From Solenopsis invicta (lineage: Eukaryota > Arthropoda > Insecta > Hymenoptera > Formicidae), in contig NC_052671.1 of NCBI RefSeq assembly GCF_016802725.1, forward strand, positions 10,211,501 through 10,275,500: a DNA stretch of 64,000 bases, in the 5' to 3' direction. The position numbers and the translations under genes were made by a program. The first letter of the stretch is position 1, and every line of letters starts with the position of its first letter. This document shows positions 12,901-23,100 of this stretch, piece by piece. The notes beneath the pieces were generated by a model. It saw nothing but the letters and a program-made list of their open reading frames with translations. It was not told where the DNA came from and ran no database searches.

Positions 12901-14605
12901 TCATGTCACAATTTTGAGAAACTTATAATTGTAACTTAAAAGTTGTAAAAAAAGATTTTCTTTTTGTTTACATTTTCATATTACATTATAATTGTGGTAT
13001 GTAACGATGGAAAAGTAATTGTAAGAACTTTCAACTCTCCAAACATTTGCTTGTTACGGCTAGGATTCACATTCATGATTTAAATATAGTGTAATATATA
13101 AAAAATCTCTATATACGTTTTTCTGCTAAAATTAAAACATAATTTCATTTTTATTAGCTATACTAATTTCATCACTTTGAATTCGTCAACTTTTATTAGA
13201 CTTCATATTGAGTATTCAATATTAAGAAAATTTTTATAAAGTTTAAAATTTCATTTCGACATTTTTAAGTTTTGACAGCTATTTTATTGTAAATATATGA
13301 AAAATGTCTGTACATGTTTTTTTACTAAAATTGAAACATAATTTAATTTTTATCAACTATACTAATTTCATCACTTTGAATTCGTGTTTTGTTAGATTTC
13401 ATATTCAATTTTTGTTAGACTTCATATTCAATATTAAGAAGATTTTTATAAAGTTTTAAATTCTGACGTTTTTAAATTTTGACAACAGTTATATTGTCTA
13501 TTTTGAATTTAAAAATTTTAATATCAGATTTTTTTTAGTAACCTGTAAAACCTTAACTTTAAATAAATATAATTAAGTTATTTAACAAATTGTTAATAAC
13601 AAAATTTAATTATAAATTCACAGTCGAGACAAAAAATTTCTTTTAAAGACTAAAAATTCTAACAACTTACTTAATTTTTATTTTAATAAAACTTTTTCAG
13701 CACGTCATACATCGTAATTATCATATGACAAAATGCGTAAAAATAGTCCCTTTTTACAATTAATCCACTTTAACTGCAAATTTCTTAAGATTGTGACATG
13801 ATAAAGTAATTTTGCAATCAAATTCGTACCCAAAAAACTATAAAAAATAACTAACTCTATTCTAATGTAGTTTCTTTATCGAATTGTATAATATGCATAA
13901 AAATTTGATATTAAAATTGAATTAGAGCCGCTTCCAATCAGTGACAATAAAATCTTGAAACCATCTTAGAAAATGACGTGATCGTGTTTTCAAAATAAAA
14001 AGACTAATGCTGATTTTAAAGTGCTATTATAAGATATTGAACTTTCAAGTTTGTCGAAAGTACGGCATTATACAAGTTTTTTTATACTTTTTACGTAAGA
14101 CAAAAGTTTTGTAATATTTCGGTTCACAATCGGTTCAGCGAAAATAAATTTTCTTTCTGCTGTTTTCTCGCAAGCGAAGTATTAAGGTGAAAGAAAAGAA
14201 GAGTCAAGAAGAATCGCTAAGAAAGAGGAATCTTCCGATTTTATCGCGCTTGCCAGGAGGGCGGTTTACAATCGTGCGATCTATTGATTTCAGGAAGCGC
14301 TGGTGTTCGCCGGGCGCGAGCTGGAGATTCAATTCCGCATGTCGAGGCCGTTGACGGACTTCATGGCGACCCTGCACAAGAACGGAATCGAGGAGAAACG
14401 TCTGTCAAAGTACGTGACGCATTCCATCGCCGACGACGATGTGGTCACCTTCTCCATAAGCTTCCCCGAGGAGGGCCAGTACGGTCTGGACGTCTACACC
14501 AGGGAATCTACGGCCACGCCTGCCACACAGCACGACGTCACCGGCGAGAAGCATTTGCTCACGCACTGTTGCAAATATCTCATCAACTCCAGCAAGAGGA
14601 ATTGA
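6803..14605 (+). CDS. Hil: hillarin, 3' nine exons (N-terminus outside window)
   Basis: Nine exons joined at 6803-6919, 7050-7222, 8312-8555, 9582-9808, 10345-10566, 10666-10815, 11191-11380, 11830-12087 and 14294-14605 give 630 codons plus TGA with no frame break. All introns are GT-AG. Visible order (numbering from the first visible codon): charged coiled-coil-like segment 1-97; proline-rich linker about 115-165; transglutaminase-like core about 179-330; conserved C-terminal region 330-630. The exons match insect hillarin nearly continuously by recognition. Family knowledge: Drosophila hillarin is a W180-domain cytoskeletal protein linked to cytokinesis and the septin Pnut, and vertebrate KY is related. 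At the transglutaminase Cys, His and Asp positions I align Thr242, Asn285 and Gln300, so catalysis is unlikely (inference). The N-terminal LIM domain seen in insect relatives is absent, and TAG directly precedes the first exon in frame, so upstream exons lie off the window. Confidence 0.93.
7050..7222 (+). CDS. Hil: hillarin exon B (coiled-coil segment)
   Basis: 173 nt, starting in phase 0 and ending with two bases of an Arg codon. It encodes DEWEKELEQL... and the signature KEDLEKNMTLRRDKKKES, a highly charged predicted helix. The donor GTATTT is weaker than the others in the gene, but the split CG|G codon joins exactly to the next exon to give the expected HER-AATAALVEKQ sequence. Confidence 0.9.
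7223..8311 (+). other. hillarin intron between exons B and C
   Basis: AT-rich. It contains a short hairpin (TTTCGTGCC/GGCACGAAA around 7937-7960) and a repeated motif resembling CTATCTT.ATTTTTGTG.(A/G)AGAT at about 7735 and 7880, suggesting old repeat DNA. No coding content. Confidence 0.5.
8312..8555 (+). CDS. Hil: hillarin exon C (proline-rich linker)
   Basis: 244 nt with acceptor TTTATAG and strong donor GTAAGA. It encodes the conserved SSEMLELINEARSEYM segment, then an acidic patch and a proline run (EAPPPPYPSRAPPPQPPA), then YHIYNDPLEFADMDQIAIS leading into the transglutaminase-like core. The proline run is a plausible SH3 or profilin-type contact (inference). Confidence 0.9.
8556..9581 (+). 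other. hillarin intron between exons C and D
   Basis: AT-rich, bounded by GTAAGA and CTTAG. I see only homopolymer runs and no recognisable element. Confidence 0.55.
9582..9808 (+). CDS. Hil: hillarin exon D (start of transglutaminase-like core)
   Basis: 227 nt. It encodes VAQEDQKTFTDLVRQL, then EKARTIFRWITVKNLN, then RGIKHGTESYHVLFKRLC. Counting back from LFKRLC and matching the family consensus, the catalytic Cys position is Thr242 of the visible chain. The exon ends after AG of a Ser codon completed by the next exon. Confidence 0.92.
9809..10344 (+). other. hillarin intron between exons D and E
   Basis: AT-rich, bounded by GTAATC and ACCGTAG. Nothing else recognised. Confidence 0.55.
10345..10566 (+). 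CDS. Hil: hillarin exon E (transglutaminase-like core, His/Asp region)
   Basis: 222 nt with acceptor ACCGTAG and donor GTACGT. It encodes YAGLHCVVIKGYSKSAGY, then FRNSWNAVYVAGAWRFVQ and CNWGARHLVNAKE. The usual transglutaminase His and Asp positions are occupied by Asn285 and Gln300. The tryptophan-rich spacing is the family hallmark. Confidence 0.93.
10666..10815 (+). CDS. Hil: hillarin exon F
   Basis: 150 nt behind a 99-nt intron, the shortest in the visible gene. It encodes YEYDDHYFLTDPREFIYEFF and EEWQLLKQPISLKDFEELPF, a block nearly invariant in insect hillarins by recognition. Both ends split an Arg codon (AG|G). Confidence 0.93.
10816..11190 (+). other. hillarin intron between exons F and G
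   Basis: Bounded by GTAAGG and TGCACAG. Mixed composition, no recognisable feature. Confidence 0.55.
11191..11380 (+). CDS. Hil: hillarin exon G
   Basis: 190 nt with acceptor GTGCACAG and donor GTAAAT. It encodes YGLYFPDTNTNAVMYTDSTG, TVRIAMPAHMQSSLIFHYNL and YDGVSLKRFVMQ. This is part of the conserved C-terminal region, probably beta-rich. It ends in phase 0. Confidence 0.92.
11381..11829 (+). other. hillarin intron between exons G and H
   Basis: AT-rich, bounded by GTAAAT and TTTCTAG. Nothing else recognised. Confidence 0.55.
11830..12087 (+). CDS. Hil: hillarin exon H
   Basis: 258 nt, phase 0 at both ends, with acceptor TTTTTCTAG and donor GTAAGT. It encodes SVVGNIVAFRVHAPCSGAFL, FANAVTPKEYLTGEPMKFK, CEELQTVMVPLPDCASGEWG and TRLFGLIPITHQ, a strongly conserved hillarin block. 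Confidence 0.93.
12204..12761. mobile_element. Diverged palindromic element in hillarin intron
   Basis: The left end GGGAGCCTCGCGAAG and the right end (reverse complement) GGGACCCTTGTGAAG begin two imperfect inverted arms that stay alignable for roughly 200 bp each, sharing the TGAAACTTT, ATAAATAGAT and TATCAAAAA.T.TTTT blocks. No coding content and no clear target duplication. It looks like an old non-autonomous foldback or MITE. Confidence 0.5.
13085..13490. repeat. Two-copy tandem repeat, about 199-bp period
   Basis: CTAAAATT.AAACATAATTT..TTTTTAT, then ACTAATTTCATCACTTTG, occurs at about 13126 and again at 13325. Both are followed by related TTCATATT and ATTAAGAA.ATTTTTATAAA segments. A smaller internal duplication (TTCATATTCAAT) is in copy two. 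AT-rich and non-coding. Confidence 0.6.
14294..14605 (+). CDS. Hil: hillarin terminal exon I with stop
   Basis: 312 nt including TGA at 14603-14605, with acceptor TTGATTTCAG. It encodes ALVFAGRELEIQFRMSRPLT, DFMATLHKNGIEEKRLSKYV, FSISFPEEGQYGLDVYTRE and the exact family C-terminus GEKHLLTHCCKYLINSSKRN. The variable insert before GEKHLLT is short (about a dozen residues), whereas some insect relatives carry longer low-complexity inserts there. Confidence 0.94.
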   Translation, partial: EALVFAGRELEIQFRMSRPLTDFMATLHKNGIEEKRLSKYVTHSIADDDVVTFSISFPEEGQYGLDVYTRESTATPATQHDVTGEKHLLTHCCKYLINSSKRN

Positions 14606-14748
14606 GAGAGTGCGACCCCGAGCGCTCTCCAAACATAGTTTCAGAATCATTATCCGAAAACTTCTACTCCAGTTGCGAACGGCGATTGCTAGCGAGGATT
14701 GGGATTTCAGTGCTCGTTAAAACGAGCGACAACAAATGCACCTCTCGT

Positions 14749-14749
<1 letters not shown>

Positions 14750-14796
<47 letters not shown>

Positions 14797-14801
14797 TGTG
14801 C
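14750..14801 (+). repeat. (GT)n microsatellite in probable 3' UTR
   Basis: About 25 GT dinucleotides interrupted by one AT, about 145 bases after the hillarin stop codon. Confidence 0.9.
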
Positions 14802-15296
14802 TTTCAGAAAATTATTATTATAATGGGGAAAACGGATTGAAATATTTTGCAGGCATAACGAACTGTACTCTCGGTATACTTATCGATCGCGACAAGATGA
14901 TGACAACTGTTTTATGATCCGAAAGACTCGCTCGTCGTACCGATAGCTCATCCTATTCTTAGAAGACGGAGAGTCTACGACGCTCTCGTCCGGAAGTGGA
15001 TCGGCTATTAATGATAAATTAACGACGCTTTATCGTCGAACACCGAGAGAGAAAAGAGGCCGGTCGAGTGACGACGGTGACGAAGAGGCAATGGTGAAAG
15101 CAGTGACGTTCCACGTCACTCTTCAAGGACTATTTTTATGCAATTCCGCTACCTCGAGTCTAACAGTAGGCTTACGATGACTTGGAGATAACTATTAATG
15201 TAAAACTAACTATGGAATTTTAGTTTCACGCGGGAGAGATTTTTCGAAGGGCTTCAAGTAGCAAAAAGAGTACCTTCACTTGGTATTTATAGCGGC

Positions 15297-15396
15297 AAGT
15301 AATTTTCAATCTTTGATTAAAAAGCGTAATTAATTGCAGATTTATCGGTGCATTTATTCATTTCTTTTTTTTTCGATCAAAGATTGAAAATTATTT
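15297..15396. repeat. Hairpin with about 21-bp stem
   Basis: Arm 15297-15317 is the reverse complement of 15376-15396 at 20 of 21 positions. The exception is a G:T, which would be a G-U wobble in + strand RNA. The loop is 58 nt. It lies about 0.7 kb after the hillarin stop. It could be a 3' UTR structure or a remnant of a small inverted-repeat element. Confidence 0.55.
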
Positions 15397-15633
15397 ACAA
15401 TCAACTTCTTCATACGTGAACGGACGACTGTAACGGGATTTCCTGAACACCCGGTATATCCGGAACGTGTGTTTACGGTCGTGCTCCCTTGTATCGTTTA
15501 CCGAGTTAGTACTTCCGTATAATGATCCTCCCCCGCGGTCATGCCTCTCTTACGCAACGTATCAAACAAATTATTGCGACCTGCGATTCCGTCGTAACAA
15601 TTTCCCCTCGAAGCTTTACTTTTCACCGACAGA

Positions 15634-16034
15634 CGAGGGGAAATTCACAGCCGGCATTGGTGTACAAAATTTCGGCAGTGGACTGCCGAAAAAAGTAAGC
15701 AGTGATCTATAATATTGACGGCATTGTCGTCAGTGGTTGGGGAGTGGTGAGCTCACTTCAGAGTCGATTTTTCGATCATGGGGTTGAGCACAAAAATTTT
15801 TGAATACGGGAAAGCTTTAGAATTCTTGTGCAGGCATTGGCGTATGATAATGGGCACGCGGTAGTGTTCATAATTGCATGGCATTGCCTTAATTTTAATA
15901 TAGGATTGACGGCATTGTAGGCATTGACTAACAATAAGCATTGTCGGCAGTGTACAAAAATGTCGGCAGTGTTTTACAGCAATGCCAAAAATCGGCATTG
16001 GTGTACAAAATTTTGGGTTGTGAATTCCCCCTCG
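15634..16034. mobile_element. 401-bp non-autonomous element with 8-bp TSD and GGCATTG array
   Basis: The ends CGAGGGGAAATTCACA (left) and CGAGGGGGAATTCACA (right, reverse complement) differ at one base. Flanks 15626-15633 and 16035-16042 are both CCGACAGA, an exact 8-bp duplication, pointing to hAT- or P-type transposition. The interior holds about ten copies of GGCATTG or GGCAGTG, and GGCATTGGTGTACAAAATTT occurs near both ends. No coding content. Confidence 0.75.
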
Positions 16035-16042
16035 CCGACAGA

Positions 16043-19000
16043 TTTATACATTTATCGTTAATGTCACATTATTTTCTGAACTGTCTATTATTACACTTTC
16101 CCAATCGCGGATCCATATCAAACGTTTGACGCGTAGTAGACCGAATACCGTAAGCAAATATAATATATTTTATGTACGAAAGATGCTTCTGTATATATAC
16201 AATATACGTACAAGATCATTACGAGAACCCTTGTAACATCTTGCATCGTTATTTATAAGGAATGTTTTGATTCGTGTCTGGAGGAGTACACGTCCAATTT
16301 CATAATGCACCCTTCTGTTTTTTCAGGTATATTGACTTTTCCGATTTAATTATCGATTTTGCAATTAGACTAACATGTCCCCTTTTGAAATTAATAAGTT
16401 TTCAAGTCGCAATTTTCGAAAGGCACAGGTGCTATACTTTATATTATCCCTTATAATTATATTCGCACAATCGAGTAGCAGTCATACAATTTATTTAGTG
16501 ATAGAGTAGCATTCGCACCGTCGACTATGCGAGCAAAACGTCGTTTATAATAATTAAGGAGAAGAACGATATATATTTGTTAATCGTGTAATATTAATCT
16601 GTCTTGTTGTTCATTAAAATTTTAACCATGAAAGAATCACATTATTGTCTTATGTAATAGATGTATCTTTCTCTTTTTCCTCGAGTTTACGAAGTCTATT
16701 TTGTTATTCATTAACATCCATAAGTATGTAAATTAATTTTTTATATACTGTAGTTACTTTAATAAAATTTGATATTCTTGTATAAAGACTTAATAAATTG
16801 ATTTTCACAAAACAATTTCGATTTATTTTTCGACAGATCAAATAAAACATCTGACCTTCATTAAATTGGATTGAACATTGCTTAGATTCATAATCTTTCT
16901 TTAAAAGCATGCGCTTATCAAGATATATTTAAAAATATCTTTTACAAGTTTCTTTTTTGCAACAAAAGTCTTTACAGTTGTCAAAAATATTATTGTTATT
17001 ATTATCCCCAAGATCGTTTGCGACGGACAATTTAAAAAATAAAATGCACATTCAGGTAAATCAATTAATTTCTGCAAGAAATTTCCTGTCAAACAGCAAC
17101 CCGTTACACCATTCGAGTGTAAGTGTAACGGTACGTCCATCTCGCGGTAAAAGGAGAAAATTTTAGTTTCTCGAATCAAGCGCATGATTTCATAGAGACT
17201 TGAACGACAAGCTGCTGTTTATAAGCGCATTCTCGCTTCTAAATAGACATCCAGTGATGATTTCAATGAATTGAATATTGAAGAAACAATCGTAAACGCG
17301 CGCGTGAGATAAATCTCATCTGCAAAGCTATTTTTAATTTGCAAAGAAACGATAATCGATTTCAGCTAGTAATTGTATTAAACTTCCATGTAATCCGAAA
17401 ATAAGTCTGAATAATGGTAATCCTGAAATATAACTCAATAATCAATAACTCACTTAATAGACGCAGGTAAATGCGAGCAGTTATAATGTAAGTAAATTGC
17501 ATAATTTATACGATTTCTCTCAATCGATTGAGTCTTATTTTGGACAAACGGCTTTTCCCGAGCTCGACGTTGACACATATTTCTGTAGCGAAAAATACCT
17601 ACAAATATGATAACGGATTATTAATGAAAGATTCAGAGGCAATGACCTTCGGCAAATCCGCGATAAGCTTGATACCGTAAAAAGTTCCATTGATATTCAT
17701 TTTAGTAATGCGGACAGTATCGATTTACTTGCCTTGAATTACCGCTAAGTGGCATTCGTGCGACCGTAGCCGAACAAAACTTAGCGTACTAAAGTTTTAC
17801 GAAGCGTGAACGGCATCCACCTCGGTCGCGCTTTTTTTTCCCCCCGCTCAAACAGACTCGCGGTTTTTCTTTGCCCAACCGCTTATTATGAAAACTAATT
17901 ACCGGGATTCGTTCTGTACATTAGTTCGGAGATGAATCGCCATTCGCGATCGAAGCTTCTTTCGCCGCCGCGTTGCGATGACGAGTTGTCGGTTCATTGC
18001 TAATTAAATAGTCGGTTTCCTACCCCTCCTCCCTCGTTCTCCCACACGCCGTCAACTTCCGGAATAGCAGAACGGAGATCCCTCGGAATTGCCGGGACGA
18101 AGAAAGAAGTTTCCTTATTTCACGATGGTACGTGCGGAGAGAAAGATTTCATCGCGCGGGCGGACCACTTTGTGATTTATAGCCCGCTAACTGCTTATTG
18201 TAATTGCAGATGAGGGCATCCATTATTGTTATTATCAGCGTCGGCCGCGGAGACAGGACGCAGGATTTAGAAGCTGCTCTCGCCTTATCGTCGCGCGAAA
18301 TGGGAATTTCTGTTCGCGGCGGCGGTGGCGCGGCTAGAATTTTTAATGGCACTTACAGTGGAACTTATCGCGGTAAGGGGGGAGGGGGAGGGAGGCGTGC
18401 AGCGGCCTCACGTTTTATTTTTATTAACATAAAATTACCTCCTTACACTTCCACACTCCTGGATACGTAACGCGATTTACCGTCGATGTCCTTAAGAGAC
18501 CTCGAACGACGGCGATTTATCGTACGCAAAACACGAAGCCGTAATTATTTTCGCAGCTCCCCTTATTTTGGCACCACGCCTGGCGCGCACGTGTCTGCGC
18601 GAGATTCCCGTGCTGAAAACTAAGATATTTGATTACCCGGCCTATTGTATGGGCGCTGGAACGGTTAAAAGGTTTTGATAGCTGCTGCTGAAGCGTGTTC
18701 CCTCTCTGTTCTTTCATTTTCCATTGTTTGATGATGGTCGCTTGTTAGTATTTCACGCTCTATACACACGCCACATAGAGATGATATGGATTCAAAGTGT
18801 TTAACAAGCCTCTTCCTTCGTGCTTTTTTTTCTTCCTCGCGCTTCCTTCCGCAACTCGCTATACACCACGTCTTTATAATTGCTCATCGCAAATGGATGG
18901 CTATTAATATATACGTCTATTCGCCGGTATTCTGGCCGCAATATCTTAATAACCGCCGAGCGCAAGTAGCTGTCGGTTGTTGTACTTTCTTAATACCTTT

Positions 19001-19157
19001 CCTTTTGTGCGATGCTGTTTAGTATAGTGTCTTTGAAAATTTGCTTATTAAAAGTATCGAAAGTTTAATTAATGGACGGAGTAAAAGAGAAAATTTTCTT
19101 TTTCATTTATCATAAAATACTTTCTTCCGCGAAATTATTCACGAGATATTACGTGTA
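16043..19157. other. Spacer without supported gene
   Basis: AT-rich to 17700, then a GC-rich stretch (about 17740-18720) with a G-run tract near 18377-18392. Short open frames on both strands look accidental. No exon recognised. Confidence 0.35.
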
Positions 19158-19300
19158 CCGAGAAAAAAATTTGCTGAAGTGAAAAAAATGCGCTCGCAGT
19201 CATACGCAAACACATGGTTTACTAAAATTAAGAAAATTTTTCTTTTTTCTTTAGCAAATTTTCCTTAGGTTTTTTAATTTTAATAAATTTTTTCTCAGCG
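19158..19300. mobile_element. TA-flanked MITE, CNCTGAGAAAAA type, 143 bp
   Basis: The left end CCGAGAAAAAAATTT and the right end (reverse complement) CGCTGAGAAAAAATTT are flanked by TA (19156-19157, 19301-19302). The ends resemble those of the elements at 6212 and 41080, but the interior does not. Confidence 0.45.
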
Positions 19301-19379
19301 TAGACTAAAGAAAAAGATACATAACATGATAATTATATTAATATATAAAGAAGATGGTAGAGTACTATAGTTCTAAATA

Positions 19380-19787
19380 TCTGTACCTTGGTTTTAAAAG
19401 GGCCAATATCCGAATTTTCAAATTATCTGAAATTTAAAATTTATTTTATATTTTATTTTATTATATCTTATATTTTATATTTATTTTATATTAAAACAGT
19501 AAGTAAATTTGTACGTAATTTGTGTTCTTTACATTTTTGTTATTAATTTAATGTTGTTTACTGATGTTTTAACAGTGTTAAGTTTTGCTTCAAGTTTTGC
19601 CTGTGTGCACATTGGCCGTTTTTGCACAAAAGTTAAAATGAGATTGGTCTCTACACAATTATTTTTCAAAATGTATTTATAGAAGGACCCTTGACCCTTT
19701 TTACAATAGTGGCTCTCATTTAGAATTCATTATATAACTCAAATATGGCAATTTTAGACATTGGCCCTTTTAACACCAAGATACAGA
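19380..19787. mobile_element. TA-flanked inverted-repeat element, 408 bp
   Basis: The left end TCTGTACCTTGGTTTTAAAA and the right end (reverse complement) TCTGTATCTTGGTGTTAAAA both continue into GGGCCAAT. TA flanks both sides (19378-19379, 19788-19789). The interior is AT-rich and non-coding. MITE of Tc1/mariner type by structure. Confidence 0.65.
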
Positions 19788-19789
19788 TA

Positions 19790-21738
19790 TAATGGCCTGT
19801 CTGCTTTACTGATGAATTCTAGTAATTACTTATGGAATCATTTATTCGATAGCCGTTATTTGTTTGGTACGAGGGTCGCAATACTATCTACTCGTCTACA
19901 CTTTGTTCTATCAACAATACTCAATTTTATAGAAAGCAGAGAAACTTTATCGTAAGTAAAGAGACCCTTCTCTTTTATCCTAACCAATTTTACTTCCTCG
20001 CTTATTTTTTCGTTAAATTTTCGAACAAGCGTCAAACGCGTTCGACCGCTATCCCGCGCATGCATCGCATCGGTCCGCTTAAAATACACAGCTCGGTGAA
20101 AATGTAAAAGCTATTGCCTTTACGAGGGACTATTTTTGCCGGGAGCCGCGCGCCGCACGCCCACCGCCTCCTCTAATCTAAGGCGCGAGCATCTATAATG
20201 CATGCCGGGGCCGTGAGGGTATTTCTAATCCCACGCAACCCCCTTGTGGGGGTCGCAGATAGAGAGTCGAAATATCGGGCGTCGAAGTAGCGAGCGCGCG
20301 CGCTCTGTTTTCCAAAGGGGCGACCGGCTTTCACCCTCATCCCCCGCGCGTGCGGGCGGTAGCGGCGTGAGTCACGCGAGAGAACGGCTGCCGCGATCGT
20401 CGAAGATCTCTCGCGACGAGACGGAAACGGTAAAGGGATAAGATAGCTTGGAAACTCGATCCCCTTGCGTGCGAGTTTCCGTGTGCCCGGGCAAAAATCT
20501 TTAAAGCCGCCCTCCTTGATAGGGGCGAGTACTGCGCGACGAAAAATTGCGGATTTGTGTCGGCTGGTTTAAAAGAAAAAAAATAATTTTAACAAAGCGC
20601 GGGACGCACACCAGAGGCAATTAATTTTTACATCGGAAAAATTTTATATAGAGATATTACAACAGATTTTTTTTTTATTATATCGCACATATGGTTCAGT
20701 TGTTATAAATTAAATTACAAAATATCTGGTCGAGTCATTTTACACAATCGTCTATTACGCGCGTGGGTTTTCTACTTGATTCTCTAATGTATATAAAATA
20801 ACAAAATGCAATAAAAATAATTTTTTTTTAATACAAAGGCAAAAATATTCTATTATTAATGTTTGAAAATGGGATAAATTTACTGCAGTACAAACTGAAA
20901 TTCGTTTGCGATTGAAATGAAATTCAGAAAATTATTCGATGGTCGCACGCGAAATAAGAAGCATGAAAGTCACAACGCATCGAGCGGGGAAAAAGTATAA
21001 GGAACCTATCGAGTTGGTGTTAATAAAACGAAGAGCGAGTCGAGCGTTTCGATTTCGTTGCCGCGGAATGAGAACGGTTCGGAGGGTGAGACCTCTCGAA
21101 TAATAACAGCAATAACGTTCCGCTGGGCGCTGTCGGGTCCTTCCGATACTACGACCGCGCGGAAAGCGTCATTTATTCGTAATGGTACCATTCCGTACGC
21201 GCGCGAATCTCTCTCCCCTCGTACCCTTGCGATAACGCGATCGCGTCGCCCCTTCGCGCCCGACGTCTCGATGATACATGTCCACGGTTTTCCTCCACTT
21301 TCACGCGGGGCAACGAAGAGCGGCGAGCTCTCTGCCCGGCTTGGCCAGATCGAACCATGCATTATTTATCCGGAATCAGAAACGAGAGTAATCGGCCGCG
21401 TCGAGAGATCGCGCGATATTAATCCAAGGAAGGGGAACAATTCCCGCAAATCGTCCGCTGTGCAGCCTCGCGATCGAAGAAAGATCGGAGAACGGATTCC
21501 ATCGGTTCCCCGATCGCCAAATTACGAAAAATTCTCTTTCGAGTATCATAATGAGTATCATAAATATACGAGATATTGCCAGTTCGCTGCAATTTAATGA
21601 AAAATGCTGAAGAGCGAACTAAGAATGATGATTATTTCGATTGAAAAATAAAAAGGTTTTTAAAGAGAGACACAGATAGAAAAGCAATTATTAATATACG
21701 CATGACTAGTGACAGAAATTGTCTTTCGATTAAATTAG
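19790..21738. other. Spacer with GC-rich island
   Basis: About 20030-20560 and 20990-21540 are GC/CpG-rich. The 179-codon open frame at 21058-21597 is low-complexity in amino-acid use and overlapped by long antisense frames. No domain recognised. Confidence 0.35.
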
Positions 21739-21760
21739 AAATTATTTTTATTATTATTAT

Positions 21761-21795
<35 letters not shown>

Positions 21796-21854
21796 TCAAT
21801 AATAATAATTCAATAATAATAATAATAATTCAATAATAATAATAATAATAATTC

Positions 21855-21887
<33 letters not shown>

Positions 21888-21935
21888 TCAATAATAATAA
21901 TAATATAATTAGCATAATAATAATACATTATTATT
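21739..21935. repeat. (AAT)n microsatellite with AATTC interruptions
   Basis: Runs of AAT are interrupted several times by AATTCAAT, preceded by ATT runs, so the 5' edge can fold back on the AAT tract. Confidence 0.9.
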
Positions 21936-22752
21936 ATTATTTAATTATCATTGCTATAATCTTTATTATAATTTTTTCTGATACAAAAAAAAATATTGGT
22001 TTATAATAGATATCCCAAAATATTATTCGGTTTATAATAGATATCATTTTTAAACGAGTTTCAACACTGATTAACTGTTAAGATAATTGTGTAAGAAGAA
22101 CTTACATTGAATGCTTCTAATAAAATTTACATAGACATTTGGAAGCAAGTGCAATAATTCTGCTCTCGAGCTTACAAAGCATGGAATATTCATATCAGCG
22201 TGATAAATAATAGAATGAATTGTAAATCTAGCTGGACAAAACTAAAAGAAATCAATACTTTTAAATAAATTAAACATGGTAATGAATATACTTCTATAAA
22301 CGCAGATTCTACCATAAAAAACTGATAAAATTTTATTGCAAATCCAATATCCATAATAATTAACTTTTAAGAAAAACTATTAAAAATAATTGTTTTTAAA
22401 ATAAATAACTGTTTATTGGAAAACACACTGCAACTTTACATAATTATAAAAACATATTTTTATAATTAAATTTAAATTTTAAAATCTTTATAATTAAATT
22501 TTAATTAAATTTTAAATTTGTACTTCTTTAAAGAATAAAATTACGTTCTTTCAGTTTTTAACAAAAATAAGTATTACTTTATTGAATGATTTTAGTACAT
22601 ATTGTAAAGAGAAAATAATGTGGTTTTGCAACTTTTGCAGATATCGCATTTTTTAATTTAAAAAAATGCCTAATATTGGAATAAAATTACACAATTGTAA
22701 TTTATTTGCTTTAGAATAAAAAATCTATTTATTATTATTGTTAATCATATAC
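21936..22752. other. AT-rich spacer
   Basis: AT-rich with a short duplication of GGTTTATAATAGATATC near 21991-22045. No gene. Confidence 0.4.
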
Positions 22753-23100
22753 ACATGGCAGTGTGTGTAAAGCTGGCATATCATTTGATAGAAACTCACT
22801 AAGCATTGACAGTTCTGGGTTTATTTTCAATAGTTCTACAGTTTCTGATAGATAAAACAAATAGTTCTGGCCTTTAAAGCGAAAAAAAACGCAGAAAAAA
22901 AACGCTTAGGACAAAGTGAGACGCCAGGTTCACGCAGCGTCTCAGTTTGTCCTGCGTCATTTTACAGACACAATTCTTGTAGGATTTAAAAAGATCTATA
23001 GTGCTAGATGAGTTCTAGAAAGAGTTCTAGTGTTTAACATAGTTTATTTAATTAAAAAAAAAATTAAAAAATATATATTTTATAATATTACAAAATAGAG

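Larger units (their letters stand above)
12088..14293 (+). other. hillarin intron between exons H and I
   Basis: The largest intron fully inside the window (2206 nt). It carries a foldback element (12204-12761) and a two-copy tandem repeat (about 13085-13490). The rest is AT-rich and featureless. Confidence 0.6.
14606..15633 (+). other. Probable hillarin 3' UTR and downstream sequence
   Basis: Directly follows the stop codon. No canonical AATAAA was found close by; an ATTAAA variant lies near 15317. It contains the (GT)n tract and a long-stem hairpin, and a loose element end (TTTCCCCTCG at 15601-15610). Transcript end unknown. Confidence 0.4.

Noticed and set aside
14284..14823. Alternative 179-codon frame over the terminal hillarin exon
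   Set aside because: It is a frame-shifted shadow that runs into the GT repeat; the in-frame product ends in the exact hillarin C-terminus.
21058..21597. 179-codon open frame
   Set aside because: Same pattern: GC-rich, antisense frames overlap it, no family recognised.
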